Below are positions 1 through 7,540 of a stretch of DNA of 16,558 bases, piece by piece (position 1 is the stretch's first letter; each line of letters starts with the position of its first letter). The stretch spans positions 1-16,558 of the forward strand of contig JAITPB010000136.1 of assembly GCA_031289625.1 (NCBI GenBank), read 5' to 3'. The notes below the pieces were generated by a model that did not search any database, was not told the origin of the DNA, and worked only from the letters and a program-made list of their open reading frames with translations. The position numbers and the translations under genes are program-made. This stretch comes from Clostridiales bacterium (GTDB lineage: Bacteria; Bacillota; Clostridia; Lachnospirales; WQUN01).

Positions 1-329
1 CCGGCGCCAAGGAACTGCTCTGTATCCGGGTGCTGGGCGGCTCCAAACGCAAATACGGCAATATTGGCGATATCATCGTGGCCGCCGTCAAAAACGCGGC
101 GCCCGGCGGGGTTGTGAAAAAGGGCGAAGTGGTTAAGGCGGTGATTGTCCGGACAGTCAAAGGCGTAGGCCGCCCAGACGGATCGTACATTCGTTTCGAC
201 GAGAATGCGGCTGTCATCATCAAAGAAGACAAAACGCCTAGAGGTACGCGTATTTTCGGCCCTGTGGCGCGGGAACTCAGAGAAAAGCAGTTTACCAAAA
301 TATTGTCTCTCGCCCCGGAAGTTTTATAG
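1..329 (+). CDS. rplN: 50S ribosomal protein L14 (uL14), 5'-truncated
   Basis: The gene is cut by the left edge of the window. The frame is open from base 3 (Gly-Ala-Lys-Glu-Leu) and ends at TAG 327-329, so about 109 residues remain of the usual 122; roughly 13 N-terminal residues lie outside. Family hallmarks seen are RVLGGSKRKYGNIGD near the start, PGGVVKKG in the middle, RPDGSYIRFDENAAVII, and the C-terminal run PRGTRIFGPVARELRE followed by SLAPEVL. The GTG at 30 is an internal valine codon, not the start. L14 binds 23S rRNA at the subunit interface and takes part in bridges to the small subunit. It sits upstream of rplX with an 11-base gap, as in the canonical spc order. Identification is essentially certain. 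Confidence 0.97.
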   Translation, partial: GAKELLCIRVLGGSKRKYGNIGDIIVAAVKNAAPGGVVKKGEVVKAVIVRTVKGVGRPDGSYIRFDENAAVIIKEDKTPRGTRIFGPVARELREKQFTKILSLAPEVL

Positions 330-340
330 GAGGTGCAACC

Positions 341-679
341 ATGGCGGTTAAAGTCAGATTGAAACGCGGCGACAACGTCAGAGTCATCGCCGGCAAAGAC
401 AAAGGCCAGAACGGAAAGATTCTTTTCGTGGACAGAGAAAAAAACCGAGCCATTGTGGAAGGCGTAAACATGATCACAAAACATCAAAAACCTAACCGCG
501 CCAACCAACGGGGCGGCATTGTTCATAAAGAAGCGCCGATTCACGTCTCAAATTTGATGTACCTGCATCATAGCAAACCCACCCGCATCGCCTACAAAGT
601 GGAAATGATTGAACATGACGGCGTGAAGAAAGTCAGCAAGCAGCGAATCGCGGTATCCACCGGTGAAGTGATCGACTGA
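341..679 (+). CDS. rplX: 50S ribosomal protein L24 (uL24)
   Basis: A 112-residue protein of normal length for bacterial L24. The start is ATG 341, preceded by AGGAGGT at 328-334, which overlaps the rplN stop region, so translation of the two genes is probably coupled. A KOW motif lies at about residues 9-36 (KRGDNVRVIAGKDKGQNGKI), followed by the L24 signature VEGVNMITKHQKPN and the GGIVHKEAPIHVSN segment. L24 is an early assembly protein that binds near the 5' end of 23S rRNA and lines the exit-tunnel rim. The gene ends 25 bases before rplE in conserved spc order. Nothing looks abnormal. Confidence 0.97.
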   Translation: MAVKVRLKRGDNVRVIAGKDKGQNGKILFVDREKNRAIVEGVNMITKHQKPNRANQRGGIVHKEAPIHVSNLMYLHHSKPTRIAYKVEMIEHDGVKKVSKQRIAVSTGEVID

Positions 680-704
680 CGCCGCGTGAAAGGAGGAAGA
701 CGCC

Positions 705-1244
705 TTGAATCGGTTAAAAGAATTCTATGAAAAAGAAATTGTGGACGCCATGATGAAAAAATTTTCGTATAAAAACAGGCTCGCGGCGCCCAAGATCGAA
801 AAAGTCGTGATCAATATGGGTCTGGGCGAAGCCAAAGATAACGCGAAAGTGATTGAAAGCGCGGTCGGCGATTTGTCGGTGATTACCGGACAGAAACCCA
901 TTGTGACTAAGGCGAAAAAGTCAGTGGCCGCTTTTAAAGTAAGAACCGGTATGCCCATCGGCTGTAAAGTGACGCTGCGCGGCGACAGGATGTACAGTTT
1001 TGTGGATCGGCTGATCAATGTGGCGCTGCCCCGTGTGCGCGATTTGCGCGGCGTGAAGGCGGAATCTTTCGACGGCCGGGGCAACTACTCGATGGGTATC
1101 AAAGAACAGCTTATTTTTCCGGAAATTCAATTTGATAAAATCGATAAAATCAGAGGCATGGATATTATCTTCGTGACCACCGCGAGAACGGACGAGGAAG
1201 CCAGGGAACTGCTGAAATTGTATGGAATGCCGTTTGCGAAATAA
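705..1244 (+). CDS. rplE: 50S ribosomal protein L5 (uL5)
   Basis: A 179-residue protein matching the usual L5 length. The start is TTG 705, supported by AAAGGAGGA at 689-697 seven bases upstream; no in-frame ATG fits the conserved N-terminus (NRLKEFYEKEIVDAMMKKF). Recognisable blocks are PKIEKVVINMGLGEAKDN, TGQKPIVTKAKKSVAAFKVR, PIGCKVTLRGDRMY, and the C-terminal GMDIIFVTTARTDEEARELL ending GMPFAK. L5 binds 5S rRNA, forms the central protuberance with L18, and contacts P-site tRNA. The gene lies between rplX and rpsN as in the standard spc operon. Confidence 0.97.
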   Translation: MNRLKEFYEKEIVDAMMKKFSYKNRLAAPKIEKVVINMGLGEAKDNAKVIESAVGDLSVITGQKPIVTKAKKSVAAFKVRTGMPIGCKVTLRGDRMYSFVDRLINVALPRVRDLRGVKAESFDGRGNYSMGIKEQLIFPEIQFDKIDKIRGMDIIFVTTARTDEEARELLKLYGMPFAK

Positions 1245-1262
1245 ACGCGAGGAGGACAGAGC

Positions 1263-1448
1263 ATGGCAAAGAAATCCATGATATTAAAACAGCAGAGGAA
1301 ACCGAAATTTTCGACTAGGGCGTACAGCCGCTGCAAGATCTGCGGAAGGCCGCACGGCACGCTGCGTAAGTTTGGCGTCTGCCGCATTTGCTTTCGTGAA
1401 TTGGCGTATAAAGGCCAGATTCCGGGCGTGAGAAAAGCAAGCTGGTAA
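1263..1448 (+). CDS. rpsN: 30S ribosomal protein S14, zinc-binding type (uS14)
   Basis: A 61-residue protein, the length of the short zinc form of S14 (also called rpsZ). The start is ATG 1263 with AGGAGG upstream at about 1250-1255. Two CxxC pairs, C24/C27 and C40/C43, make the zinc ribbon (RCKICGRPHG and VCRICFRE), and the C-terminus RELAYKGQIPGVRKASW is typical. S14 binds the 3' domain of 16S rRNA in the 30S head. The zinc-dependent form implies that a zinc-independent S14 could exist elsewhere in the genome for zinc starvation; that is inference and nothing here shows it. Confident identification. Confidence 0.97.
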   Translation: MAKKSMILKQQRKPKFSTRAYSRCKICGRPHGTLRKFGVCRICFRELAYKGQIPGVRKASW

Positions 1449-1470
1449 AGCCTTGAAAGGAGGAAGTTCA

Positions 1471-1872
1471 ATGTCAATGTCCGATCCCATTGCGGATATG
1501 CTAACAAGAATTAGAAACGCCAACACAGCCAAACACTCCACAGTTGATGTTCCTTCGTCCAGGGTAAAAATGGCCATCGCGGACATTTTAACCAAGGAAG
1601 GTTATGTGAAGGGATATGAAATGCTGGAGGACGGCGTCAAGAAAACCATTCGCGTTACATTAAAATATGGAAAAGATAAAAATGAAAAAGTCATCGGAGG
1701 CTTAAAGCGGATTTCCAAACCCGGCCTGCGCGTGTACGCCAGTGTCGAGAACATGCCAAAGGTACTGGGCGGCTTGGGTACCGCGATCGTCTCCACAAAC
1801 AAAGGCGTCATCACGGACAAAGAGGCCCGCAAACTGGGCGTGGGCGGAGAAGTGATGGCGTTTATCTGGTAA
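1471..1872 (+). CDS. rpsH: 30S ribosomal protein S8 (uS8)
   Basis: A 133-residue S8. I place the start at ATG 1471 because AAAGGAGGA at 1456-1464 lies six bases upstream; the in-frame TTG at 1453 precedes and abuts that ribosome binding site, so it cannot be the start. ATG 1477 is a less likely alternative. The N-terminus SDPIADMLTRIRNANTAKH and the C-terminal block STNKGVITDKEARKLGVGGE ending AFIW are S8 hallmarks. S8 is a primary 16S rRNA binder in the central domain. In E. coli it also represses spc-operon translation; whether that happens here cannot be told from this sequence. Confidence 0.97.
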   Translation: MSMSDPIADMLTRIRNANTAKHSTVDVPSSRVKMAIADILTKEGYVKGYEMLEDGVKKTIRVTLKYGKDKNEKVIGGLKRISKPGLRVYASVENMPKVLGGLGTAIVSTNKGVITDKEARKLGVGGEVMAFIW

Positions 1873-1905
1873 ACTGGTAAAAGCGAAGATAGGGAGGCGC
1901 AGAAC

Positions 1906-2448
1906 ATGTCACGCATTGGGAAACTTCCGATAGTCATCCCCGCGGGCGTTAATGTCAAAATTGAGGAAGGCAACGCACTGACCGTGAAAGGCCCCAAAGG
2001 ATCGTTGAGCCGGAAATTGTCAGCAGACATGAACATCGCGGAAAAAGACGGGCAAATCATCGTGGAGCGGCCGAATGACTTAAAACGCTTTAAGGCCCTG
2101 CACGGACTCACCAGAACATTAATCAACAACATGGTTGTCGGCGTCACGCAAGGCTACGCCAAGACGCTGGAGATTAACGGCGTGGGATACAGGGCGGCGA
2201 AAGCGGGCAATAAACTCACGCTGACGCTGGGATACTCTCATCCTGTTGAAATGATAGATCCGGAAGGCGTCACATCTACAGTGGACGGCGCCACAAAGAT
2301 TTCCATATCGGGCATCGATAAAGAAAAAGTCGGCCAGTACGCGGCGAATATCCGGGATAAGCGCAGCCCAGAGCCGTATAAGGGCAAGGGCATCAAGTAC
2401 AGCACAGAGCGGATTCGCCGTAAAGTGGGTAAGACAGGCAAAAAATAG
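1906..2448 (+). CDS. rplF: 50S ribosomal protein L6 (uL6)
   Basis: A 180-residue protein of standard L6 length. The start is ATG 1906 with AGGGAGG at 1891-1897. The N-terminus SRIGKLPIVIPAGVNV, the middle NNMVVGVTQGYAKTLEINGV and the C-terminal signature DKRSPEPYKGKGIKY are diagnostic. The protein is made of two related alpha/beta domains (about residues 1-80 and 81-175). L6 sits near the sarcin-ricin loop at the factor-binding site of the large subunit. A 33-base gap separates it from rpsH and rplR follows 18 bases on. No anomaly seen. Confidence 0.97.
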   Translation: MSRIGKLPIVIPAGVNVKIEEGNALTVKGPKGSLSRKLSADMNIAEKDGQIIVERPNDLKRFKALHGLTRTLINNMVVGVTQGYAKTLEINGVGYRAAKAGNKLTLTLGYSHPVEMIDPEGVTSTVDGATKISISGIDKEKVGQYAANIRDKRSPEPYKGKGIKYSTERIRRKVGKTGKK

Positions 2449-2466
2449 ATTGGAGGCGCCTAAGTT

Positions 2467-2835
2467 TTGATTCATAAGAAATCACGCCAGGAATCTAGGG
2501 CAAAACGGCATTACAGGATGCGTCGTCATCTCTCCGGAACCGCTGGCAGGCCACGGCTGGCCGTGTTCCGTTCCAATAAGCATATTTACGCGCAAGTCAT
2601 AGACGACGCCGCCGGACATACGCTGGCGGCTGCCTCCACCATGGAAAAAGCCATCGCCGCCGCGCTGGAAACCACATCGAACGTCGCCGCCGCGAAAGTG
2701 GTCGGCGAAACAGTGGCAAAACGCGCCAAAGAGAAAGGGATCGAAACGGTGGTGTTTGACCGGGGCGGATATCTCTATCACGGCAAAGTGCAGGCGCTGG
2801 CGGACGCGGCGCGCGAGGCAGGCTTACAATTTTGA
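2467..2835 (+). CDS. rplR: 50S ribosomal protein L18 (uL18)
   Basis: A 122-residue L18. The start is TTG 2467, with GGAGG at 2452-2456 ten bases upstream, giving an N-terminus M(TTG)-IHKKSRQESRAKRHYRMR that matches the basic N-terminal arm of the family. Conserved blocks are LSGTAGRPRLAVFRSNKHIYAQVIDD and VFDRGGYLYHGKVQALADAAREAGL at the C-terminus. L18 binds 5S rRNA together with L5 and carries it into the central protuberance. The stop TGA (2833-2835) is followed 17 bases later by the rpsE start. Confidence 0.96.
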   Translation: MIHKKSRQESRAKRHYRMRRHLSGTAGRPRLAVFRSNKHIYAQVIDDAAGHTLAAASTMEKAIAAALETTSNVAAAKVVGETVAKRAKEKGIETVVFDRGGYLYHGKVQALADAAREAGLQF

Positions 2836-2852
2836 CGTCAGGAGGGCGTGCT

Positions 2853-3356
2853 TTGAAAAAAATAGATCCCAGTACACTTGATCTAAAAGACAGGGTTGTC
2901 ACCATCAATCGGGTTACAAAGGTCGTCAAAGGCGGCCGGACATTCCGGTTCGCGGTTTTGGTGGTGGTGGGCGACGAGAACGGCCATGTCGGCGCCGGCT
3001 TGGGCAAAGCGGCGGAAATTCCGGACGCCATCCGCAAAGGCAAAGAAGACGCGAAAAAAAATTTGGTCTACGTGGAGCGAACCGATACTGGCAGCATATA
3101 TCATGAAATTATCGGCCGGTTCGGCAGCGCCAGTGTTTTGTTAAAACCCGCGCCAGAAGGCACGGGCGTTATCGCCGGCGGATCGGTCAGAGCCGTGATG
3201 GAATTGGCCGGCGTCCGCAATATCGTGACAAAAGCGATTGGATCCAATAACAAGCGCAATGTGGTCAATGCCGCGATTTCCGGCGTCAATGCGTTGAAAA
3301 CGCCGCAGATGGTGGCCAGGCTGCGCGGTAAAACTGTAGAGGAAATTTTGGGTTAA
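2853..3356 (+). CDS. rpsE: 30S ribosomal protein S5 (uS5)
   Basis: A 167-residue S5. I choose TTG 2853 as the start because AGGAGGG at 2840-2846 lies six bases before it; the upstream in-frame TTG at 2832 overlaps the rplR stop and lacks a ribosome binding site. The N-terminal double-stranded-RNA-binding-like domain covers about residues 10-75 (KDRVVTINRVTKVVKGGR, then FAVLVVVGDENGHVGAGLGKA). The C-terminal domain covers about 85-160 (GSASVLLKPAPEGTGVIAGG, then GVRNIVTKAIGSNNKRNVV). S5 sits at the mRNA entry channel with S3 and S4 and affects decoding accuracy and helicase activity. Confidence 0.97.
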   Translation: MKKIDPSTLDLKDRVVTINRVTKVVKGGRTFRFAVLVVVGDENGHVGAGLGKAAEIPDAIRKGKEDAKKNLVYVERTDTGSIYHEIIGRFGSASVLLKPAPEGTGVIAGGSVRAVMELAGVRNIVTKAIGSNNKRNVVNAAISGVNALKTPQMVARLRGKTVEEILG

Positions 3357-3372
3357 GGAAAGGGGCCTTCGT

Positions 3373-3561
3373 ATGGCTGGCGGGTTAAAAGTAACTTTGG
3401 TGCGCTCCACCATCGGAGTGATTCCCAAACAAAAGAAGACGATTGAGGCGCTGGGTCTGAGAAAGATCAATTCTTTCAAAGTCCACAAAGACAACGAAGC
3501 CATCCGCGGGATGATCCGAAAAGTGTCTCATCTGGTAAAAGTGGAGGAGGCGCAAGAATGA
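3373..3561 (+). CDS. rpmD: 50S ribosomal protein L30 (uL30)
   Basis: A 62-residue short bacterial L30. The start is ATG 3373; the upstream AAGGAAAGG at 3356-3364 is a weaker ribosome binding site than its neighbours have. The sequence shows the family pattern LKVTLVRSTIGVIPKQKKTI, then ALGLRKINSFKVHKDNEAIRGMI and a C-terminal VSHLVKVEE. L30 binds 23S rRNA on the solvent side of the large subunit. The stop TGA (3559-3561) overlaps the rplO start ATG (3558-3560), so the two genes are almost certainly translationally coupled. Confidence 0.96.
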   Translation: MAGGLKVTLVRSTIGVIPKQKKTIEALGLRKINSFKVHKDNEAIRGMIRKVSHLVKVEEAQE

Positions 3562-3998
3562 GATTAGGCGCGTTAAAACCAGCGGAAGGCGCCGTGACGA
3601 AAGACTTTCGCAGAGGCAGGGGTCACGGGTCCGGCAATGGCAAGACGGCTGGGAAAGGTCATAAAGGCCAGAAAGCCAGAAGCGGAGGCATGGGCAAAGT
3701 CGGGTTTGAAGGCGGTCAAATGCCTTTGTACCGGCGGCTGCCCAAACGGGGTTTTACCTGCCGGAACACCAAAAAAATTGTGGCGATCAATCTGCGGCAT
3801 TTGGATGTATTTGACGAGGGGGATGTGGTCGATATCGCCGCGCTTCAGTCTAAAGGCTTGATATCCAACCCGCGGGACGGCGTGAAAATTCTAGGCGTTG
3901 GAGAAATAACCAAAAAACTCACAGTGCAGGTAAACCAGTTCAGCAAATCCGCCGTTTCCAAGATAGAAGCGGCCGGTGGTAAAGCAGAGGTGGTTTGA
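3558..3998 (+). CDS. rplO: 50S ribosomal protein L15 (uL15)
   Basis: A 146-residue L15 that starts at ATG 3558, within the ATGA overlap with rpmD, after GGAGGAGG at 3543-3550. The glycine- and basic-rich N-terminal tail (RRGRGHGSGNGKTAGKGHKG, about residues 16-40) threads into 23S rRNA. The conserved segment FEGGQMPLYRRLPKRGFTC follows, then the globular C-terminal domain with VKILGVGEITKKLTVQVNQFS. L15 is a late assembly protein of the large subunit. Its stop TGA (3996-3998) shares a base with the secY start, as in many spc operons. Confidence 0.97.
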   Translation: MRLGALKPAEGAVTKDFRRGRGHGSGNGKTAGKGHKGQKARSGGMGKVGFEGGQMPLYRRLPKRGFTCRNTKKIVAINLRHLDVFDEGDVVDIAALQSKGLISNPRDGVKILGVGEITKKLTVQVNQFSKSAVSKIEAAGGKAEVV

Positions 3999-5284
3999 TG
4001 TTTAAAGTACTCGCCAACGCGTGGAAAGTCAAAGACATCCGTAAAAAACTGCTGTTTATTCTTTTCATTCTCCTTATTTATCGGATTGGCACGCATGTCC
4101 CTCTGCCGGGCATTCACTTGGCGCAGTTGAACCTTTTCCGTAACGGCGCGGGTATGGATTTAACAAACATTTTTTCCATTATCGCGGGCGGCGGCGCCGG
4201 TTCTATTTTCACCATGGGCATCGCCCCTTATATCAACGCTTCTATTATCATGCAGCTGCTGACCGTCGCCATTCCCAAGCTGGAACAGATCCAAAAGGAA
4301 GGTGAGGAAGGCCGGAAAAAAATCAGTCAGTATACGCGCTTCTTGGCCGTGGGTCTTGCGCTGATTCAGGCGAGCGCCACCGTCTATAATTACGCCCATA
4401 CGCAGCAGATTGGCAGTTTGTTCCGGTATAACAATGTGCTGGTGTATATCACCGCCGTGGTCGCCATGGTGGCCGGTACCATTTTAATTATGTGGCTGGC
4501 GGAATTGCTGACCGAACGCGGTATCGGCAACGGTTCCTCTTTCATCATTTTCGCTAATATTTTATCCAGCCTGCCGCAGGGTGTACAGTCTCTGGCGCTG
4601 CTGGTAGCGCCCGGAGCGGAAAACCTTGTGAGCGGATGGGTGACCATCATTTTGCTGCTGGCTATTTTTGCCGTACTCATTGGGTTTGTCGTGATGGTGC
4701 AGGACGGCGAAAGACGCATTCCTGTACAGTATTCCCGAAAAGTGGTGGGCCGGCAGATGTACGGCGCTAACAGTTCTTTTATTCCGATTAAAGTCAATAT
4801 CGCGGGCGTCATGTCCATTATTTTCGCCATTTCGCTGCTGCAGTTTCCGCAGCAATTGCTCGGGCTTTTTCCGGGCAATACGGTACTTCAAAATATCACC
4901 CGGATTTTATCTTTGCAGAATTGGATCGGAGACGCCATTTACATTGTGCTGATCTTTATGTTTACTTTTTTTTATACGTCGTTTGCCATTAACACAGTGG
5001 AGATGGCGGAGAATATGAAAAAAAACGGCGGTTTTATCCCTGGCATCCGCCCGGGCAAGCCCACCAGCGATTATGTGCAGAAGACCGTGGATCGCTTGAG
5101 CTGGATTGGCGCGTTGTTTTACTGCCTCATCGCCATGGCTCCCATTCTGTTTCAGCGTTTTTCCAGTGTGCAGACTGGTTTCGGCGGTACAACTTTGCTC
5201 ATCGTCACAGGTGTAGCGCTGGAATTTATCAAGCAATTGGAGTCTCAGCTGCTCATGCGGCATTATAAGGGATTCTTAACTTAA
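3998..5284 (+). CDS. secY: Protein translocase subunit SecY
   Basis: A 428-residue SecY, the membrane pore of the Sec translocon. The start is ATG 3998, overlapping the rplO stop (TGATG), with AGAGGTGG at 3986-3993; the in-frame TTG one codon earlier is less likely. Hydrophobic stretches consistent with ten membrane helices can be read. TM1 is about residues 18-38 and ends in THVPLPGI. The plug/TM2 segment (NIFSIIAGGGAGSIFTMGIA) is about residues 58-77. The cytoplasmic loop before TM9 carries GGFIPGIRPGKPTSDYV with the conserved Arg at about 351, important in SecA- and ribosome-driven transport. The next gene is map, without the adk that is usually found between them. Confidence 0.98.
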   Translation: MFKVLANAWKVKDIRKKLLFILFILLIYRIGTHVPLPGIHLAQLNLFRNGAGMDLTNIFSIIAGGGAGSIFTMGIAPYINASIIMQLLTVAIPKLEQIQKEGEEGRKKISQYTRFLAVGLALIQASATVYNYAHTQQIGSLFRYNNVLVYITAVVAMVAGTILIMWLAELLTERGIGNGSSFIIFANILSSLPQGVQSLALLVAPGAENLVSGWVTIILLLAIFAVLIGFVVMVQDGERRIPVQYSRKVVGRQMYGANSSFIPIKVNIAGVMSIIFAISLLQFPQQLLGLFPGNTVLQNITRILSLQNWIGDAIYIVLIFMFTFFYTSFAINTVEMAENMKKNGGFIPGIRPGKPTSDYVQKTVDRLSWIGALFYCLIAMAPILFQRFSSVQTGFGGTTLLIVTGVALEFIKQLESQLLMRHYKGFLT

Positions 5285-5304
5285 TGAGAGAGAGGGGATA
5301 TTGA

Positions 5305-6072
5305 ATGGCCATCTTGATCAAAACCAGCGAACAGATCGTGCTGATGCGCGCCGCCAACCAGGTCGTCGCCCGTACCCATGAACTGTTGGAGAAATATATC
5401 CGTCCCGGCGTCGCCACGCAGGAGCTGGATCGCATCGCGGAAGAGTACATCCACGGGCAGGGGGCCATCCCGTCTTTCAAAGGATACCAAGCCGGCCCGA
5501 CGCCGACAGGTTTTCCGGGTTCTATCTGCGTTTCCATCAATGAAGAAGTCATTCACGGCATTCCCGGTTTAAAAAAATTACGGGAAGGCGATATTGTTAG
5601 TATAGATATCGGCGCCTGTAAGGACGGTTTTCACGGCGACGCCGCCAGAACACATCCTGTGGGTAAAATTTTGCCCAAATACCAAAAACTCATAGACGTG
5701 ACCCAAAAATGCTTCTTTGAAGCCATAGAATATGCGCGGTCAGGGCGGCATTTGCACGAAATATGCGCGATGGTGCAAACTGTGGCGGAGTCTAACGGTT
5801 TCTCTGTGGTACGGGAATATGTCGGCCATGGCGTAGGCCAGCAGATGCACGAGGACCCGCAGATTCCCAATTTTAAACAGGCTGGCCGGGGGCCGAGGCT
5901 TTCCAAAGGCATGACGCTGGCGATTGAGCCTATGGTCAACGAAGGGACTTATGAAATCAATGTACTCTCCGATCATTGGACAGTGGTGACCCGGGACAAA
6001 AAATATTCGGCGCATTACGAAAATTCTATTTTGATTACGGATGGCGCCCCTGAAATTTTGTCGATGGTTTAA
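5305..6072 (+). CDS. map: Type I methionine aminopeptidase
   Basis: A 255-residue enzyme that removes the initiator methionine from nascent proteins. The start is ATG 5305, after an AGAGGGG ribosome binding site at about 5291-5297. The five metal ligands of the pita-bread fold are all visible: D101 (SIDIGA), D112 (GDAART), H175 (VGHGVG), E208 (AIEPM) and E239 (HYENS). H84 in EVIHGIP corresponds to the conserved substrate-side histidine. Length and motifs fit type Ia without an extra N-terminal domain. It follows secY by 20 bases and is probably cotranscribed with it. Active-site completeness argues for a working enzyme. Confidence 0.97.
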   Translation: MAILIKTSEQIVLMRAANQVVARTHELLEKYIRPGVATQELDRIAEEYIHGQGAIPSFKGYQAGPTPTGFPGSICVSINEEVIHGIPGLKKLREGDIVSIDIGACKDGFHGDAARTHPVGKILPKYQKLIDVTQKCFFEAIEYARSGRHLHEICAMVQTVAESNGFSVVREYVGHGVGQQMHEDPQIPNFKQAGRGPRLSKGMTLAIEPMVNEGTYEINVLSDHWTVVTRDKKYSAHYENSILITDGAPEILSMV

Positions 6073-6087
6073 TGGGGAGTGGAGGCG

Positions 6088-6357
6088 ATGTTTTGCATCG
6101 GCGGAATCGTCATTTCTAAGCGCGGGCGCGACAAGGGTAAATCATTTGTGATTGTCGCCCTGGAAGACGCGTATGTATGGCTGGTGGATGGACAGCTGCG
6201 CAGGATAGCAAAACCGAAAAAGAAAAAGACAATGCACGTACAAATCACAAATACCGTTTCCGGCGAAATCCAGGCTGAGGTTTTGCGAGGCGGCTGTTTG
6301 CTGGACGCGGATTTTAGAAAGGTGTTGTCGCGTTTTCAAAGGCATGAGGAGGTTTAG
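6088..6357 (+). CDS. KOW-domain RNA-binding protein (L14e-like)
   Basis: A small 89-residue protein with an N-terminal KOW-like segment (GGIVISKRGRDKGKSFVIV, about residues 5-23) followed by YVWLVDGQLRRIAKPKKKK. It corresponds to the KOW-containing gene that sits between map and infA in many Bacillota, often annotated as an L14e/L6e/L27e-like protein. Its role is not firmly established; RNA or ribosome binding is inferred from the fold and the basic stretch at about residues 43-48. I prefer ATG 6088, reading GGGGAG at 6074-6079 as its ribosome binding site; GTG 6079 is in frame but overlaps that purine stretch. The C-terminal third (QAEVLRGGCLLDADFRKVL) shows no motif I recognise. Confidence 0.85.
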   Translation: MFCIGGIVISKRGRDKGKSFVIVALEDAYVWLVDGQLRRIAKPKKKKTMHVQITNTVSGEIQAEVLRGGCLLDADFRKVLSRFQRHEEV

Positions 6358-6359
6358 CG

Positions 6360-6578
6360 TTGTCAAAGGATGATGTGATAGAGGTATCAGGTACGATTGT
6401 TGAAAAATTTCCCAACGCCATGTTCCAGGTGCAATTGGAAAATGGACATAAAATTTTGGCGCATATTTCGGGGAAGCTTCGCATGAATTTTATCCGGATT
6501 ATCCCTGGCGATAAAGTTTTAGTGGAAATGTCTCCTTACGACCTGACGAAAGGCCGAATCATCTGGCGAGACAAATAA
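6360..6578 (+). CDS. infA: Translation initiation factor IF-1
   Basis: A 72-residue IF-1 of exactly the usual length. The start is TTG 6360, two bases after the KOW gene's stop, with GAGGAGG at 6346-6352 located inside the end of that gene. The single S1-like OB fold is clear: KDDVIEVSGTIVEKFPNAMF, then QLENGHKILAHISGKLRMNF, IRIIPGDKVLVEMSPYDL and a C-terminal TKGRIIWR. IF-1 occupies the ribosomal A site during initiation and works with IF-2 and IF-3. The alpha-operon position before rpmJ is conserved. Confidence 0.97.
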   Translation: MSKDDVIEVSGTIVEKFPNAMFQVQLENGHKILAHISGKLRMNFIRIIPGDKVLVEMSPYDLTKGRIIWRDK

Positions 6579-6598
6579 AGCAGGGAGGAGCGGTTCAC

Positions 6599-6712
6599 AT
6601 GAAGGTTAGGCCATCTGTGAAAACGATCTGTGAAAAATGTAAAATCATTCGGCGCAAAGGCGCTGTCCGCGTCATTTGCGAAAATCCGAAACATAAGCAA
6701 AGACAGGGATAA
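6599..6712 (+). CDS. rpmJ: 50S ribosomal protein L36, zinc form (bL36)
   Basis: A 37-codon gene beginning MKVRPSVKTICEKCKIIRRK and ending NPKHKQRQG, stop TAA 6710-6712. The start is ATG 6599 with AGGGAGGAG at about 6582-6590. Zinc ligands C11, C14, C27 and H32 are all present, so this is the zinc-binding form. L36 is the smallest protein of the large subunit and binds 23S rRNA near the base of the L7/L12 stalk. It lies between infA and rpsM, its standard alpha-operon place. Confidence 0.97.
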   Translation: MKVRPSVKTICEKCKIIRRKGAVRVICENPKHKQRQG

Positions 6713-6730
6713 AATGGGAGGTGTATTCAT

Positions 6731-7099
6731 ATGGCGCGCATAGCGGGCGTTGACTTACCCAGGGAAAAACGGGTGGAAATTGGCCTGACCTATATTTTTG
6801 GCATAGGCCGCCCCAGTTCAAATCGCATTTTGAAACAAGCCGGCGTGAATCCAGACACGCGCGTGCGGGATCTGACAGACGACGAGGTTTCCAAAATCCG
6901 TGAGCTTATTGACAAAAGTCAAAAAGTGGAAGGCGATTTGCGCCGGGAAGTCGCTTTAAATATCAAGCGTTTGATAGAAATTGGCTGTTACCGGGGCATA
7001 CGGCACAGGAGAGGGCTGCCCGTCCGTGGCCAGAGAACCAAAACAAACGCCAGAACGCGCAAAGGACCTAGAAGAACCGTCGCGAACAAGAAGAAATAA
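6731..7099 (+). CDS. rpsM: 30S ribosomal protein S13 (uS13)
   Basis: A 122-residue S13. The start is ATG 6731 with GGGAGGTG at 6716-6723. The N-terminus ARIAGVDLPREKRVEIGLTY and the helix-turn-helix with IFGIGRPSSNRILKQAGV are typical, as is the basic C-terminal tail RGLPVRGQRTKTNARTRKG that reaches toward P-site tRNA. S13 lies in the 30S head and forms bridges to the large subunit. rpsK follows after 15 bases with a ribosome binding site (AAGGAGG, 7098-7104) that begins at the rpsM stop codon. Confidence 0.97.
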   Translation: MARIAGVDLPREKRVEIGLTYIFGIGRPSSNRILKQAGVNPDTRVRDLTDDEVSKIRELIDKSQKVEGDLRREVALNIKRLIEIGCYRGIRHRRGLPVRGQRTKTNARTRKGPRRTVANKKK

Positions 7100-7114
7100 G
7101 GAGGCTTTGATTCA

Positions 7115-7516
7115 ATGGCGAAAAAAACGGTCAGGAAGACGGCAACCCGCAGACGGCGCGATAAAAAATATGTGGACAGAGGCCAGGCGCACATTCAATC
7201 CACGTTTAACAATACCATTGTGACGATTACGGACGCGGCGGGGAACGCGCTTTCCTGGGCCAGCGCGGGGCAGTTGGGCTTCCGCGGGTCGAGAAAATCC
7301 ACCCCTTACGCCGCCCAGATGGCGGCGGATACAGCCGCGAACGCGGCCAAAGAGTATGGCCTGAGAATGGTGGAAGTGTTTGTAAAAGGGCCGGGCAGCG
7401 GCCGCGAGGCCGCCATTCGCGCGCTGCAAGCGGCGGGCCTGGACGTGACCATGATTAAGGACGTCACGCCGGTGCCGCACAACGGCTGCCGACCGCCTAA
7501 ACGCCGCAGAGTCTGA
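7115..7516 (+). CDS. rpsK: 30S ribosomal protein S11 (uS11)
   Basis: A 133-residue S11, slightly longer than the 129 or so common in Bacillota because of a basic N-terminal extension (AKKTVRKTATRRRRDKKYVD). The start is ATG 7115 after AAGGAGG at 7098-7104. Diagnostic blocks are GQAHIQSTFNNTIVTITDA, LGFRGSRKSTPYAAQMAAD, and the C-terminal DVTMIKDVTPVPHNGCRPPK followed by RRRV. S11 forms part of the 30S platform near the mRNA exit channel. Gene order rpsM-rpsK-rpsD-rpoA is the standard alpha operon. Confidence 0.97.
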   Translation: MAKKTVRKTATRRRRDKKYVDRGQAHIQSTFNNTIVTITDAAGNALSWASAGQLGFRGSRKSTPYAAQMAADTAANAAKEYGLRMVEVFVKGPGSGREAAIRALQAAGLDVTMIKDVTPVPHNGCRPPKRRRV

Positions 7517-7540
7517 ATATTACAGGAGGTGTCAGCCGCG

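Noticed and set aside
1453..1470. TTG 1453 as an upstream start of rpsH.
   Set aside because: It would place the strong AAAGGAGGA inside the coding region and add residues not found in S8.
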